A stretch of 64,000 bases of DNA from Thalassotalea sp. (lineage in GTDB: Bacteria; Pseudomonadota; Gammaproteobacteria; Enterobacterales; Alteromonadaceae). Positions 46,304-57,453 of this stretch are shown piece after piece. Within the stretch, counting starts at the first letter, position 1. Each line of letters starts with the position of its first letter. The notes under the pieces are model-generated. The model was given only the letters and a program-made list of their open reading frames with translations. It made no database searches and was not told where the DNA came from. The stretch is taken from the NCBI GenBank assembly GCA_022448425.1, contig JAKVCY010000009.1, forward strand, positions 1 to 64,000. The letters are read 5' to 3'. The translations under genes and the position numbers were made by a program.

Positions 46304-47938
46304 TTAAATTGTTTTTGAAGAAGTGCTCAACGGCAGTGTATTGTCCGTAAAGTATTCGACAATTCGTTTTTTTTCAATAGGCTTACTCAAGTAACCGTCA
46401 AACGCAAAGTGGTTATTTTCTTGTTGTTGAATTTGAAAGACATCAGCCGTTAAGGCGACAATCGGCGTAGTTATACCCAATGCGCGAATTTGATTACTAG
46501 CCTCAATGCCATCGATGCCTGGCAGATGAATATCCATAAAGATAACATCATACTCATTTTCTTGGCAGAGAGTTACCGCCGATTCACCATCGTGTGCAAA
46601 GCTAAAGTCCTGATTCAAGCTTTTAAAAACGATGGTAGCAACTTTGCGATTAATCGCATTGTCTTCGACAATGAGTACTTTTAGCCCGGCAATATCACAA
46701 CGAATATTGCTGTCAAAGTTCAGGTCTTTTGGTACTTCAATATCTGAAAGAGGTAGGCTTACTGTAAGCTTTGTGCCTTTGCCAAGTTGACTGGTAAGCG
46801 CAATGTCGCCTTCCATCAACTCTACTAAGCTTTTTGTAATACAAAGTCCTAAGCCTGTCCCTTCGCTATTACGCTTGTTGCCCACTTGCTCGTATTTGTT
46901 GAACAGGTTCAATTGGTTTTCCTTTGAAATACCAATGCCTTGGTCTTCGATAACAAAATTTAGTGAATGTGAATTGACGTGGGCGGATACAAAAATATGC
47001 TTCCCAGCCTCAGTAAATTTAACGGCATTATTGATGATGTTTATCAAAATTTGGCCGACCTTACCTTCGTCGAGAAATAAGAGCTCTGGAAGGTCTTCGG
47101 CGATGTCAAAGTTGAGGGAGACATCTTTTTCCTTGGCCTTAATTTGCATCATGCCATTGATGTGCTGTAAAAATTTTGCCGCTTGAAACCAAGTTGGTAT
47201 TACTTCCATTTTACCGGCTTCAATTTTACTCAAGTCGAGAACTGAATTAACTATATGCAGCAAGCGTCCCGCACTGAAATCAATTTCTTGAACGTAATCA
47301 TGGATGTCAGCCGGCAATGGCGTCTTGGATGATTGTTCGATAATGGCCTGACTAAATCCAGTAATGGCATTAAGTGGTGTGCGAACTTCATGGCTGATGT
47401 TAGACAAAAATTCGGTTTTGAAGTCACTAGCGTCTTTTGCTTCTTTAAGGCTTTGTCTTAACTCCATTTGTGCGATGACCTGACGACTCAGAATCTGTAG
47501 CGCTTTTCGCTGGTGGTCATTTAGTTTTTTGGGTTTGTCGCTGATTGTGCATAACGTACCAATGGCATGGCCTGAGGGGGTAACGAGTTGCGCACCAGCG
47601 TAGAACCGAATATTTGGGTCTTCTGTAACTAATGGATTGTCGCAAAAGCGTTCGTCTTCTAGCGCATTAGGAACTTCAAATACCTCACGTTCGTGAATGG
47701 CATGGGCGCAAAAAGCGATGTCTCGGTGTGTTTCGCTTACATCAACACCTATTTTTGATTTAAACCATTGGCGGTCAGGATCTACTAAGCTGATAAGCGC
47801 TATTGGCGTTTCACAAATTTCTGATGCGAGTTCAGTTAAGTCGTCAAATACCTTTTCCGCTTCGGTATCGAGAATATCGTAGCTGTAAAGCGCCTGCAGG
47901 CGCTGTGTTTCGTCGTTTGTTGGTGGTGCACTTTTCAT
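46304..47938 (-). CDS. GAF-domain hybrid histidine kinase with one receiver
   Basis: The 544-residue soluble protein has a GAF domain (about 20-150), a coiled linker, and HisKA with the histidine in SNISHEVRTPLNAI (about residue 187). HATPase_c (DQGIGI, GTGLGLCI) and a C-terminal receiver (LIVEDNAINRKVA, phosphoacceptor in FMDIHLPGIDG, KPIEKKR) follow. There are no membrane segments, so it senses a cytoplasmic signal through GAF. No output regulator or Hpt gene is adjacent. Confidence 0.9.
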   Translation of the reverse strand: MKSAPPTNDETQRLQALYSYDILDTEAEKVFDDLTELASEICETPIALISLVDPDRQWFKSKIGVDVSETHRDIAFCAHAIHEREVFEVPNALEDERFCDNPLVTEDPNIRFYAGAQLVTPSGHAIGTLCTISDKPKKLNDHQRKALQILSRQVIAQMELRQSLKEAKDASDFKTEFLSNISHEVRTPLNAITGFSQAIIEQSSKTPLPADIHDYVQEIDFSAGRLLHIVNSVLDLSKIEAGKMEVIPTWFQAAKFLQHINGMMQIKAKEKDVSLNFDIAEDLPELLFLDEGKVGQILINIINNAVKFTEAGKHIFVSAHVNSHSLNFVIEDQGIGISKENQLNLFNKYEQVGNKRNSEGTGLGLCITKSLVELMEGDIALTSQLGKGTKLTVSLPLSDIEVPKDLNFDSNIRCDIAGLKVLIVEDNAINRKVATIVFKSLNQDFSFAHDGESAVTLCQENEYDVIFMDIHLPGIDGIEASNQIRALGITTPIVALTADVFQIQQQENNHFAFDGYLSKPIEKKRIVEYFTDNTLPLSTSSKTI

Positions 47939-48029
47939 GGAGGTCAGATATTTTTCTTGAGCTACTCAATTGCTTTAAGCATAGCGTGTATTTGAAGTTG
48001 TTAGCAATTTTATCGACATTACTCGATAT

Positions 48030-48740
48030 TTAATTAGTCGATACTACGATGTGACCCCCCAGTCTGTGCTTGTTTCCTGGTGATGTAAGGATTGTGACGC
48101 TAACAACCCCTTGTTTTGCCCAAGTTCTGCGCTTTACTTGCAAACATGGTTGATGTGTTTCGATAGCTAAGTGTCGACAAAGCTCCACTGGTGCTAAAAC
48201 AGCTTCTATTTCGTGTGAAGCTTCTGTCAGTGGTGCGACTGCGGAGAGAAATTCGTGAGGCGTTATCTCATTGAAGTTCTGTGCTAGGTATGTAGGTACT
48301 AACTTATCATTTACATAGCGTTGTTCAAATTGTATTGGAATATCGTTCTCTAAATGCAATATTTCCGAATAGAATGATTGGCTGCCTGAAGGGCACCCTA
48401 GCAAAATTGCGATTTCATCGTCGACGGTAACTGCGTTGAGTATTAACTGTTTCGCACTATGGTGATGGCCGCGAGCTGAAATTTCGTCTGCAATATTGTT
48501 AATTTCAAGCAAAGAGGATTGTGATTTAAAGGTCGCGACAAACGTACCAGCCCCCTGAGTTCGAACTAGAATACCTTGCTCAGTTAATTCTTGTAAAGCG
48601 CGTCTAGCAGTCATGCGGCTTACATTAAACTGTTCTGCCAGCTCATTTTCCGAGGGCACTTTTGCGTTCTGTGGCCAAATGCCTGATTCTATTTTGTTTA
48701 GAATGAACTGTTTAATGATGCCAAATTTCGTTAATACCAT
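48030..48740 (-). CDS. hutC: Histidine utilization repressor HutC
   Basis: The 236-residue protein has an N-terminal GntR winged helix (KVPSENELAEQFNVSRMTARRALQEL) and a C-terminal UTRA ligand domain. HutC represses hut genes and is released by urocanate. It is head-to-head with hutI, and the gap between them contains a HutC-like palindrome. The rest of the pathway (hutU, hutH) is not in this window. Confidence 0.9.
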   Translation of the reverse strand: MVLTKFGIIKQFILNKIESGIWPQNAKVPSENELAEQFNVSRMTARRALQELTEQGILVRTQGAGTFVATFKSQSSLLEINNIADEISARGHHHSAKQLILNAVTVDDEIAILLGCPSGSQSFYSEILHLENDIPIQFEQRYVNDKLVPTYLAQNFNEITPHEFLSAVAPLTEASHEIEAVLAPVELCRHLAIETHQPCLQVKRRTWAKQGVVSVTILTSPGNKHRLGGHIVVSTN

Positions 48741-48840
48741 ATTACTGTGCCTAAAATGCCATTTATCGATAGCGCAATGGATGATTGTTAATATTGTAAA
48801 CTAACAAAACCCTCTCAGAAATAAGCGTAAAGTATAAAGG

Positions 48841-48852
48841 TTGTATATACAA
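48841..48852. promoter_or_regulatory. Probable HutC operator between hutC and hutI
   Basis: TTGTATATACAA is a perfect 12-base palindrome that resembles the TGTATATACA-type core reported for HutC sites in Pseudomonas. It sits about 122 bases before hutI and 100 bases before hutC, so it could control both. Assignment is by similarity and position. Confidence 0.65.
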
Positions 48853-48974
48853 GTATTGCAGGGAAAAGGCTAATCGAGTAAATTTCACCTCTATGATAAG
48901 CACTGTTTTAGCTCGCCGACTAAACTTAGTAGCGATCGACTAAATACCTATCGAATTAACTTTGAGACATACCA

Positions 48975-50213
48975 ATGACAATATCAAAACAATGGCAACG
49001 ACTTTTTATTAACGTAAATCTTGCGACCATGACCAATGGCGCCGAAGATTATGCTGAAATTACTGATGCAGCACTCGCCATTGTTGACGGCAAAATCGCA
49101 TGGTTAGGTAAGATGGCAGATTTACCTGACTACTCTGCGCAAGAGGTCGACGTCATTGATGGAAAAAACGGCTGGTTAACGCCCGGCTTAGTTGATTGTC
49201 ACACCCACCTAGTCTTCGGTGGGAATAGGGCTAACGAGTTTGAAATGCGCTTGCAAGGTAAGAGCTATGAGGAAATAGCTAAAGCTGGCGGTGGAATTGT
49301 TTCGACAGTGTCTGCGACCCGCAATGCAACGCGAGAAGAGCTTGTGGCTTCAGCACGTCCAAGACTTAATGCCCTCCATCAGCAAGGAGTAAGTACGATA
49401 GAAATTAAGTCTGGTTATGGTTTGGATACTGAGAATGAAGTCAAAATGTTGCAAGCAGCTGGTGATTTAGCATCAAGCTCACCAGTTAATATTTGTCGAA
49501 CGTTTCTAGGAGCGCACGCGTTACCTGTAGAGTACGAAGACCGCGCCGATGAATACATTGATTTAGTATGCCGTGAGATGATTCCATTAGTTGCCAAAGA
49601 ACAACTCGCCGACGCAGTTGACGTATTTTGTGAAGGTATAGGATTTGACCTTGTTCAGACTGAGCGCGTGTTTCAAGCCGCAAAAGCGCATGGTTTAGCG
49701 ATAAAAGTGCATGCTGAGCAGCTTTCGAATTTGGGAGGCACAGCACTTGCCGCTCGCTATAACGCATTATCCTCTGATCATGTAGAATTTCTAGGTGAAG
49801 CTGGTATAGAAGCAATGGCAAGCTCGGGAATGACAGCAAACTTATTGCCCGGTGCGTTCTACTTCCTTCGTGAAACACAACTACCTCCAATCGAACTTTT
49901 GCGAAAGCATAAAGTTGCAATGGCAATAGCAACAGACGCGAACCCAGGTAGCTCGCCAATCAATTCTATCCAGCTTATGCTGAATATGGCGTGTACATTG
50001 TTCCGGTTGACGCCAGCAGAGGCTTTGGCTGGCGTGACATGCCATGGGGCCAAAGCACTTGGATTAGAAGCTACGAAAGGACAGTTAAAAGTTGGGTTTG
50101 ATGCTGACATAGCAATGTGGAATATTCACCAACCAGCGGAACTTTGTTATCAATTTGGTGTGAATCCAATGAATCAGCTTTACATTGCTGGCGAGCCTTC
50201 AATTGGGCACTAA
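48975..50213 (+). CDS. hutI: Imidazolonepropionase
   Basis: The 412-residue protein has the amidohydrolase metal motif DCHTHLVFGG. It also has EIKSGYGLD, KVHAEQLSNLGG with a metal-binding histidine, SSDHVEF, and IATDANPGSSP. This is the full HutI pattern and length. It hydrolyses 4-imidazolone-5-propanoate to N-formimino-glutamate, the third step of histidine breakdown. Divergent from hutC with a shared operator; hutU and hutH must lie elsewhere. Confidence 0.95.
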   Translation: MTISKQWQRLFINVNLATMTNGAEDYAEITDAALAIVDGKIAWLGKMADLPDYSAQEVDVIDGKNGWLTPGLVDCHTHLVFGGNRANEFEMRLQGKSYEEIAKAGGGIVSTVSATRNATREELVASARPRLNALHQQGVSTIEIKSGYGLDTENEVKMLQAAGDLASSSPVNICRTFLGAHALPVEYEDRADEYIDLVCREMIPLVAKEQLADAVDVFCEGIGFDLVQTERVFQAAKAHGLAIKVHAEQLSNLGGTALAARYNALSSDHVEFLGEAGIEAMASSGMTANLLPGAFYFLRETQLPPIELLRKHKVAMAIATDANPGSSPINSIQLMLNMACTLFRLTPAEALAGVTCHGAKALGLEATKGQLKVGFDADIAMWNIHQPAELCYQFGVNPMNQLYIAGEPSIGH

Positions 50214-50307
50214 ATAAAAGCCTGAACCAGCCGCTAACATTGGCTACAAGACTACTGTACAAACCTATTGCTATTGATTAGGCTTATCTTATCAACAAGG
50301 TTTAGGT

Positions 50308-52445
50308 GTGTTTGTATCGATGGAGTCAGTTTTTACCCGCTTAGTGAGCAAGCATAAATGCCTGCTTGCTTGTTTAGCGATTTTTTCCGTGAATTTTCCC
50401 GCTTACGGGGCGCAGGTGTCGCTGATCCCCGTTGATGTTTCTTTGTATTTTCTCATTGGCCTAAGCCTTCCTGGACTGTTTCTAACAATTAAACCATCAA
50501 GCTGGCAGCTGTCGTCTAGATTTTATATTGCCGCAATGGTTGTTTCGTCAATAGGCTTTTGCTATTCGGTTTCGCTAGCAAGTGGTTTGCAAATGCCTCT
50601 AGCATTGAGCTTCGGGGCACTATGTTTACTGATGACGTATCTATGGTATTTCTCAAAAGATTTCTATGGGCAAAATCCAGAAGCGGCAGAACTCGCACCC
50701 CATCTTAGATTGGTTTCAATTGCTATCTCGCTTGCTAGTGTGGTCTATCTCGGTCAAGTTTGGTTAGTATCAGGGTTAGATGCCTATCTAGGCTGGCTAC
50801 TATATGGTGGCGTTGTTACATTCATTGCTGCCGCTCATGTTGCTTTTACCGCAAGGTTGTTACCTGAATATGTCGTGACATTGGTATGCCAGTTAATCCT
50901 AACTGCTGTTTTTATCGGCACGATGTTTTTTTACTTACATGCACAGGCTTCGTTGCCTTGGTTAATGGTCAGCTTTATTGGCTGTGTTGTCATATTTCAT
51001 ATTAATCTTATCGGGACTGAGTTATCTAATCTCCAAAAACAACTTACCAAGAAAGAAGATGAAGATAGTCAGCACCTAACGCAAGAGCAACTATTTTTCT
51101 TTACGCATGACCCAGCCACTAACTTACCTTCTTATCAGCAAGCTATTGTGAGGTTTGAACAACAACTAAAGGGTGATAGCCAAAGTGCTTATGCGATTGT
51201 TGTTATCAAGCCGAAGAACTTTGCCTATGTTAATCAAGTACTAGGTCATCAGAATTCAGATATTATGCTTTTGCAATTGGCATATTGTCTAAATCGTGAG
51301 ACGAGCAACCTCAGCTATTTGCTTAATTTCGACATCACAGATCGCAGTGCTAAGTTGGCTCGATTACCTAGCTTGGAGTTTATGCTAGCTATCGATCTGA
51401 AAAAGATAGGTCATGATAAACAGCATATTATCGAAGAGTTAAGCCAGCGCCAATGGGGGCGATACCTGCAGCAATGAGCTTTAAGAGTTTTTCATTGAGA
51501 TTCGAATTGGTATTGGGCATTGCAACGACGCTTGAACATGGTCAATCAATCACAGAAGTTATTTCCCATGCAGGTGACGCGGCGATAGAAGCAGAAAAGC
51601 GTCAACTTCTTTGGCTAGAATTTAATGATGAGGTCGCCCGTTATACTGAACAGCAATTGCACAGAATGGAGCGATTAAAACAAGATATTGCAAACGACAA
51701 TTTGAAATGGCAACTGGCACCGCAGATAGATACAACGAATAAATCAGTAGTTGGCTTTTCTACGCAAGTTCGATGGCAATACAGTGGCGAACAGCTTGAG
51801 CTTGCAGAATTTATTGACGTTGCTGAGCAAAGTGGAGAACTCTACTCATTAACTAAATGCATGATTGTAAATGCCTTCAAATCTTTGTTTGAATTGAAAA
51901 AGCTTGGCGTTTTTCAACCTGTTGGCGTGCGATTAAACAGTACTGATCTACTAGAACCAGATCTCGGAGACTTCATTGAAGAGCAAATTCAAAGTTATGG
52001 CATTTCAGCGCGTTATTTGATGGTGCAAATGAGTGAGCCAATCGTACAAATGGCATGCGAACGGGCAAGGACTTTAATCGATCAATTAAAAGCACTTGAG
52101 GTTCCTATTTGTATTAGTGATTTTGACGGAAGCTATGAGTCGCTTCGTTATATTCGCAAGTTATCTGTCGATCAGCTAAATATTTCTTGTCAGTTATTAG
52201 CTAGCGAAGAGGATGCAGGAGCCGAGAAGGCGATTGTAAATTCGCTAGTGAGTTTAGCTCGCACGATGAAGCTCTCTTTTATTGGCACCCAAGTAAATGA
52301 TATTTCTTCGTTGGATGCTTTTAAAACAATGGGAGGACATGTTGCAGAGGGTACTGCTATCGCTCCGTCAATAAGCATGTCAGAGCTGGAAGTATGGGTG
52401 GCTAATTGGTACAAGCAATACCCAGATGCTAAAGGAAGAGGATAG
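50308..52445 (+). pseudogene. Membrane GGDEF-EAL-type protein, split by a frameshift
   Basis: The first frame (start GTG 50308 or ATG 50320, stop 51477) encodes a seven-helix membrane region (about 15-240) and most of a degenerate GGDEF domain. The second frame (51453 to 52445) continues with the end of GGDEF (FELVLGIATTLEHG) and a degenerate EAL domain. They join at the five-G run 51455-51459: one more G restores a single protein reading RQWGAIPAAMSF. The GGDEF signature is lost (LPSLEFML) and EAL is replaced by STQVRW, so a catalytic role is unlikely; it may bind c-di-GMP or be a scaffold. Whether the frameshift is real is open. Confidence 0.75.
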
Positions 52446-52472
52446 GGCCTGTTGACTTTTGTCCTAATGATT

Positions 52473-52508
52473 GAAGCAACAGAGACCTTCAATGGAACCT
52501 GTTGCTTC
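52473..52508. repeat. Inverted repeat between convergent genes, possible terminator
   Basis: GAAGCAACAG and CTGTTGCTTC form a perfect ten-base stem with a 16-base loop, between the GGDEF-EAL pseudogene and rraA. A second inverted repeat, ATACCAATT/AATTGGTAT, follows at about 52550-52582. One or both probably end transcription of the convergent genes, although no long T run is present. Confidence 0.5.
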
Positions 52509-52591
52509 TTAGTTGGGAATAGCGTCGGTAATTAGTGTCTATAACTGATACCAATTACCTTAAATATTTAATTAAATTGGTATGAGATGTC

Positions 52592-53077
52592 TTATTCGAT
52601 ATCTAAAGGGTCTGGCGATAAAATAATCCCAGTGTTATCTGCATAGATATGGTCGTCGGGTAAAAACGTTACGCCCGCAAAATTAATTGCAGCGTCTCGT
52701 TCGCCCGTAGCTGCAGTACTTGCGCCGACAGGAATAGACACTAAAGCTTGAATGCCAATATCAAGTTCTTCAATTTGGTCAACATCGCGAACACTACCAA
52801 AACAAATAATACCTTCCCAATTGTTTTCAGCGGCTAGCTCTGCGACATCAATATCAATAAGTGCGCGACGTGTAGATCCGCCGCCATCAATAACTAATAT
52901 TTTACCTTCACCATCTTCTGCCAGTAATTCTCTAACTGTTCCGTTAGTTTCGAAGCACTTAACCGTAACAATTTGACCGCCAAACGAATTTCTTCCGCCA
53001 TAATTACTAAAAATAGGCTCTAGCACGTCAATTAGATCGGCATAAATATTACACAGTTCTGAAGTGTTATATTCCAT
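52592..53077 (-). CDS. rraA: RraA-family regulator of ribonuclease E activity
   Basis: The 161-residue protein has normal RraA length. Its recognisable parts are [14 protein letters not shown] at the N-terminus, the ring-binding segment [14 protein letters not shown] and FGSVRDVD, then [14 protein letters not shown]. RraA trimers bind the C-terminal scaffold of RNase E and slow RNA decay. Monocistronic, convergent with the GGDEF-EAL gene. Confidence 0.9.
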   Translation of the reverse strand: MEYNTSELCNIYADLIDVLEPIFSNYGGRNSFGGQIVTVKCFETNGTVRELLAEDGEGKILVIDGGGSTRRALIDIDVAELAAENNWEGIICFGSVRDVDQIEELDIGIQALVSIPVGASTAATGERDAAINFAGVTFLPDDHIYADNTGIILSPDPLDIE

Positions 53078-53253
53078 ATATTTCTCTTTTGGGCATTACA
53101 GCATTAATTACTACTCGTTAGATATTTTAGTCTACTGTGATCCTGCGTCTAGTAATATTTGCTAATTCACTGATTAAGCGACACTAATCTAGCTTGAAAT
53201 GTCCCGCGAAACACTATTAAATGGCCTTATCTATATTTCTCTCGAAGGTGGAC

Positions 53254-55257
53254 ATGAGCGAACAAATTTTTGCCAACACATCATTGTTTTTGGTAAATGC
53301 GGTAGTGTTCGGCACACTTTCCTTTTTCCTCTGGCTTTTTGCTCGTGGCCTCGGCGCACAATATGTACGAATTTGGTTGCTGAGTGCAGGTGCGCTGACG
53401 GTGGCTCAGATTACCCAGGCAGTCAAAGCATTCACCGTTATGTCTCCTGTAGACAGTATTGAGCAAGTTACCCTAACAGCAATATATTCAACCAGCATGT
53501 TTCTGTTTGTAGGGCTTTATTTGCTTGGGATATATTGCGCGCAAAACAAGCCAAAGCTCTCTAAGCGCTTTATGCCATATGCTGTCAGCGCTACCATACT
53601 GTTATCAATAACACTCACCCTGATTTGTGCCTTTGAAGAAAATCATGTTTACGATCGGTTCTTTTTACGAGAAACAGTACCAGCTTTTATTTTCGCTATA
53701 GGTTATTTTTACATATGTTTTTGCTTACTCAAGGCTGATGTAAGGCATTTCTCAAACCGTATCGTTACGGGCATTTGTCTAGTGCTAGGTGCCCGGCTCT
53801 TTGCTTTTTCTATGCTGTCGACTTTTGCCATTGAAGACCTCTGGTTTTATCAAGTGCAGCAATTCTTAGTGTATTTCGATGTCGGAGCTCACGCGCTAAT
53901 CGGCTTTAGTATGCTGATCTGGATGCAAGGTGCTGAACGCAGCGCAGCCTTATCTGCGTTAAATAAAGTAAGTTACCTTGGCAAACATGACCCTCTGACG
54001 GGGTCACTCAATCGTGAGCAGGTCATGGAAAGCATGCCACGACTCATGAAAACAACACTGAGAGCTAATAAACAGTTATGTATTTTCCTATTGGATATAA
54101 AGCGTTTTAAGTTCGTTAATGATACTTACGGGCTTAAGACGGGCGACTATATACTAGGAGAAGTGGCAAGGCGTCTAAGTGATAGCCTTTTCCAGCCTAA
54201 GATTATTGGTCGTTTAAGTGGTGACTCTTTTGTTTACGTTTTTGAGTTTGAGCAACAAGACCAAATACCGAAAGCATTGACTCATTTGCATGAGTTAATT
54301 TCTCATCCGTACCAGTCTGACGGACAAGATATCGTTTTACATTGCAGCATCGGCTATAGTTTTTTCCCACAACACAGCGACAAAGCTGAAGAGTTATTAC
54401 AATTTGCGAATTTAGCCCTATTCCAAGCGGAGTCTCGGAACGAGCCAAGTCAGCAGTTTAGCCATGATATGCAGGTTCAGGGTCGTCATTTACTTGAGGT
54501 AGAGAAATCACTACGTCAGGCGATGAAAAATGATGAATTTGAGCTCTTTTTTCAACCTCAACTTAATCTCTTAACAAACAAGCTTGAAGGTGTTGAAGCC
54601 TTGGTTCGCTGGCGTCATCCCGAAGAAGGTTTGTTGATGCCTGGCAAGTTCTTGGCTGATATTGAAGCATTAGCCTTGAATAGTGAGTTTGACAATTACA
54701 TTTTGGAAAAATCCTGTCAGACGATTGCTCGCTGGCATGAAAAGTACCGTCGCCGAGTGGCGATTGCAGTCAACATTACTGCCGTAGAATTTCAAGATCC
54801 TCAGTTCGTCTCTAAAATCCAAAACTTGCTGTTTAAGTACGATGTACCTCCTAACTATCTGGAGCTGGAAATTACTGAAAATGTCGTGATGACAGATTTA
54901 GAAACTGCAATGGACACAATTGTTGTGCTTCAAAATATGGGGATTAACGTTTCAATTGATGACTTTGGTACAGGTTACTCGTCGCTTGCGTATTTGCGTA
55001 ATTTGCCGATAGAGAAAATCAAAATAGATCGCAGCTTTATCAATGAAATGGCAGAGAATGATTCTGACCTGGTTATTGTGAAGTCGATGATTAAACTTTC
55101 TCATGGTTTGGGTAAACGGGTCTTAGCTGAGGGCGTAGAAACTCAGACTCAGCTCGATATCCTCCGTAATCTTGATTGTGACGCTGTTCAGGGCTACTTC
55201 ATCAGCAAGCCCATACCAGAAGAAAAATTAGTAAAATATTTTGCTAGAAAAACTTAG
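53254..55257 (+). CDS. Membrane GGDEF-EAL protein, probable c-di-GMP phosphodiesterase
   Basis: The start ATG 53254 has AAGGTGG upstream and is preferred over the in-frame ATG at 53221. The 667-residue protein has about seven N-terminal membrane helices (about 10-225), a GGDEF domain with altered signature (LSGDSFVYVF), and an EAL domain with intact active-site motifs. These are EALVRWRHPEEG, ENVVMTD, the DDFGTGYSSLAYL loop, KIDRSFI and EGVET. It therefore probably hydrolyses c-di-GMP while the GGDEF half may bind GTP as an allosteric site. No close operon partner. Confidence 0.9.
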   Translation: MSEQIFANTSLFLVNAVVFGTLSFFLWLFARGLGAQYVRIWLLSAGALTVAQITQAVKAFTVMSPVDSIEQVTLTAIYSTSMFLFVGLYLLGIYCAQNKPKLSKRFMPYAVSATILLSITLTLICAFEENHVYDRFFLRETVPAFIFAIGYFYICFCLLKADVRHFSNRIVTGICLVLGARLFAFSMLSTFAIEDLWFYQVQQFLVYFDVGAHALIGFSMLIWMQGAERSAALSALNKVSYLGKHDPLTGSLNREQVMESMPRLMKTTLRANKQLCIFLLDIKRFKFVNDTYGLKTGDYILGEVARRLSDSLFQPKIIGRLSGDSFVYVFEFEQQDQIPKALTHLHELISHPYQSDGQDIVLHCSIGYSFFPQHSDKAEELLQFANLALFQAESRNEPSQQFSHDMQVQGRHLLEVEKSLRQAMKNDEFELFFQPQLNLLTNKLEGVEALVRWRHPEEGLLMPGKFLADIEALALNSEFDNYILEKSCQTIARWHEKYRRRVAIAVNITAVEFQDPQFVSKIQNLLFKYDVPPNYLELEITENVVMTDLETAMDTIVVLQNMGINVSIDDFGTGYSSLAYLRNLPIEKIKIDRSFINEMAENDSDLVIVKSMIKLSHGLGKRVLAEGVETQTQLDILRNLDCDAVQGYFISKPIPEEKLVKYFARKT

Positions 55258-55411
55258 TAACGATCCGATTTTATTGATTATTGTCAATAGAGCCGGATGT
55301 TGTTAAAGTTTTTTTTCCATCATGCCGATACGCTAGATAAATATCTTGTTGCATAAGCTTCATGTGACTGGGTGTTGTGGTGTAAGCCTCGGGCTTAAAA
55401 GGGGGGAATCT

Positions 55412-57271
55412 GTGCAGATAAAAACGAAGTTAATTCTAAATACGATTACATTCATCGTTAGCATGGTTGTGGTACTCGTTCTTTTGGTTTACTCAGTGAA
55501 CTCATTACAAACCAACATTCGACTCGCAAGAGAAATAGGCGAAGTTGAATCGAGTATTCTGCAATTGAGACGAAGTGAAAAGGATTTTATCGCGCGAAAG
55601 GACCTTAAGTATCTCGATAAATATAACGCAACCCACCAAAAGTTATCTACAACACTTACATCGATGACCGAAGACCTTAGTAAAGCTGGAATGGAGCTTG
55701 ATGAGGTTAGAAAGCTCAGACAAGTTGTCGAACAATACAAAACATCTTTTAGTCAGCTTGTTGCGTCGCAGCAAGTGATTGGTCTTAATCCGAAAGATGG
55801 CCTTTACGGCGCGTTGCGATCTGCGGTCCACGATGTTGAAACCCTGATTGGCAAAGACGACTACCAATTACTTAGCGGGATGCTTCAATTGAGACGAAAT
55901 GAAAAAGATTTCATGTTGCGTCTCGACAATAAATACGTATCGCGCCTCACAAATAATAAAGCGAATCTTGTAGAGCAAGTTAGCCAAAGCAGTTTTGATG
56001 CGGATAAACAGCAAGAGATCATTCGCTTATTGGATGCCTATGAAAGGTCGTTTCTAAATCTAGTTAGTGAGCAAACCACGCTAGGATTGAGTCATGACGA
56101 AGGCTTACAGGGTGAGATGCGTGCTGCTATTCAACAGGTAAATCAATATCTAGCTACTTTGGTTAATGAAAGTAAAGCTGCGGTAGAAAGTTATTCTAGT
56201 TTTGTTTACACACTTGCCATCGCGGTGTTTGCAATTGTTATGATTATTTCTGTTTCATTTGCTGTTTACATCTATCGCAGCATTATTAGTTCGATAGAAA
56301 AACTGAAATCAACAATGCTTAGCATTTCGAAAACTAATGATCTGACGATAGAAATTGATACTAGTGGCGATGACGAACTAGCAGAAATGGCCTCGGTGTT
56401 TGACGATATGGTAGCTAGTTTTAGAAACATTATTGTAGAAGTAAATCACTCTGTTCATACATTGAATGACGCAACGCAAGTCGTCGCGCAAAATATTCAC
56501 ACCACAACCATAGGCGTTGAGTCCCAAATACAAGAGACAGACATGGTAGCTACCGCTGTAACTGAGATGGTAGCTACTGTTGATGGTATCGCGGAAAACA
56601 CCAAGGAAGCTGCTCGAAAAGCCGAGGTAACCAATGAAAATGCGCAAAAAGGTAAACAGGGTGTGGACACCACCATAGGACAAATTGGTTTACTATCGAA
56701 TAATCTTATCGACTCAGAGCAAGTGGTGTTTGGACTCGAGAAAGACGGTCAAACCATCGGTTCTGTGCTAGATGTTATTCGGGGGATTGCTGAGCAAACT
56801 AACCTGTTGGCACTTAACGCAGCAATTGAAGCCGCGCGAGCTGGTGAGCAAGGGCGGGGCTTTGCAGTTGTAGCTGATGAAGTGCGCACCTTGGCTAGCC
56901 GCACACAAGATTCAACTCAAGAAATAGAAAGTATTATCTCAGGCTTACAAACTCGAACTCAGCAAATTGTACAGCATATGGCTGCATGTAGAGACCAAGG
57001 AAGTGAAAGTGCTACAACAGCAGATTCTGCGGGCGTTATGCTTGAAGAGATTACTGCGGATGTATCAACCATTATGGAAATGAACGCAGCTATAGCCGTC
57101 GCGATTCAAGAGCAAAGCCAGGTGGCGCTTGAGGTCAATAAGCACATTGTGTCGATTCGTGATGTTGCTGAACAATCTAGCGGACTGATTCAGCAGAATG
57201 CGCAAATGAGTGAAGAGTTATCTCAGCAAGCTACAGTGTTGGCTGAGGAAGTTAATCGATTTGTTGTGTAA
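55412..57271 (+). CDS. Methyl-accepting chemotaxis protein with HBM-type sensor
   Basis: The start is GTG 55412 with a strong purine-rich site (AGGGGGGAA); the frame is open upstream to 55346 but has no such site there. The 620-residue protein has a helix near 10-30, and a two-module helical periplasmic sensor with the repeated motifs [11 protein letters not shown] and [11 protein letters not shown], diagnostic of the HBM domain. Then come a second helix near 275-297, HAMP, and the signalling hairpin tip [23 protein letters not shown] receptors bind small organic acids or amines; the ligand here is unknown. Confidence 0.9.
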   Translation: MQIKTKLILNTITFIVSMVVVLVLLVYSVNSLQTNIRLAREIGEVESSILQLRRSEKDFIARKDLKYLDKYNATHQKLSTTLTSMTEDLSKAGMELDEVRKLRQVVEQYKTSFSQLVASQQVIGLNPKDGLYGALRSAVHDVETLIGKDDYQLLSGMLQLRRNEKDFMLRLDNKYVSRLTNNKANLVEQVSQSSFDADKQQEIIRLLDAYERSFLNLVSEQTTLGLSHDEGLQGEMRAAIQQVNQYLATLVNESKAAVESYSSFVYTLAIAVFAIVMIISVSFAVYIYRSIISSIEKLKSTMLSISKTNDLTIEIDTSGDDELAEMASVFDDMVASFRNIIVEVNHSVHTLNDATQVVAQNIHTTTIGVESQIQETDMVATAVTEMVATVDGIAENTKEAARKAEVTNENAQKGKQGVDTTIGQIGLLSNNLIDSEQVVFGLEKDGQTIGSVLDVIRGIAEQTNLLALNAAIEAARAGEQGRGFAVVADEVRTLASRTQDSTQEIESIISGLQTRTQQIVQHMAACRDQGSESATTADSAGVMLEEITADVSTIMEMNAAIAVAIQEQSQVALEVNKHIVSIRDVAEQSSGLIQQNAQMSEELSQQATVLAEEVNRFVV

Positions 57272-57453
57272 ATAGCCTTTAGCACAACAGATCGGTTTTG
57301 GTTATTCAGTAGGTATTCGGTGAGCTTTGTAACAAGAACCACCGTAGTACTATTTTTCATTATGGACTGATGTATTAGTGCTTTGCAGGTATTGAGCTCT
57401 CAGTGCTGCGAAGCGATTCAATGCTTTACTAGGAACGAGCAAAACATTGAGTA

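Noticed and set aside
49486-49959. Minus-strand frame of 157 codons inside hutI
   Set aside because: Shadow of the well-conserved hutI frame with no start site or family pattern.
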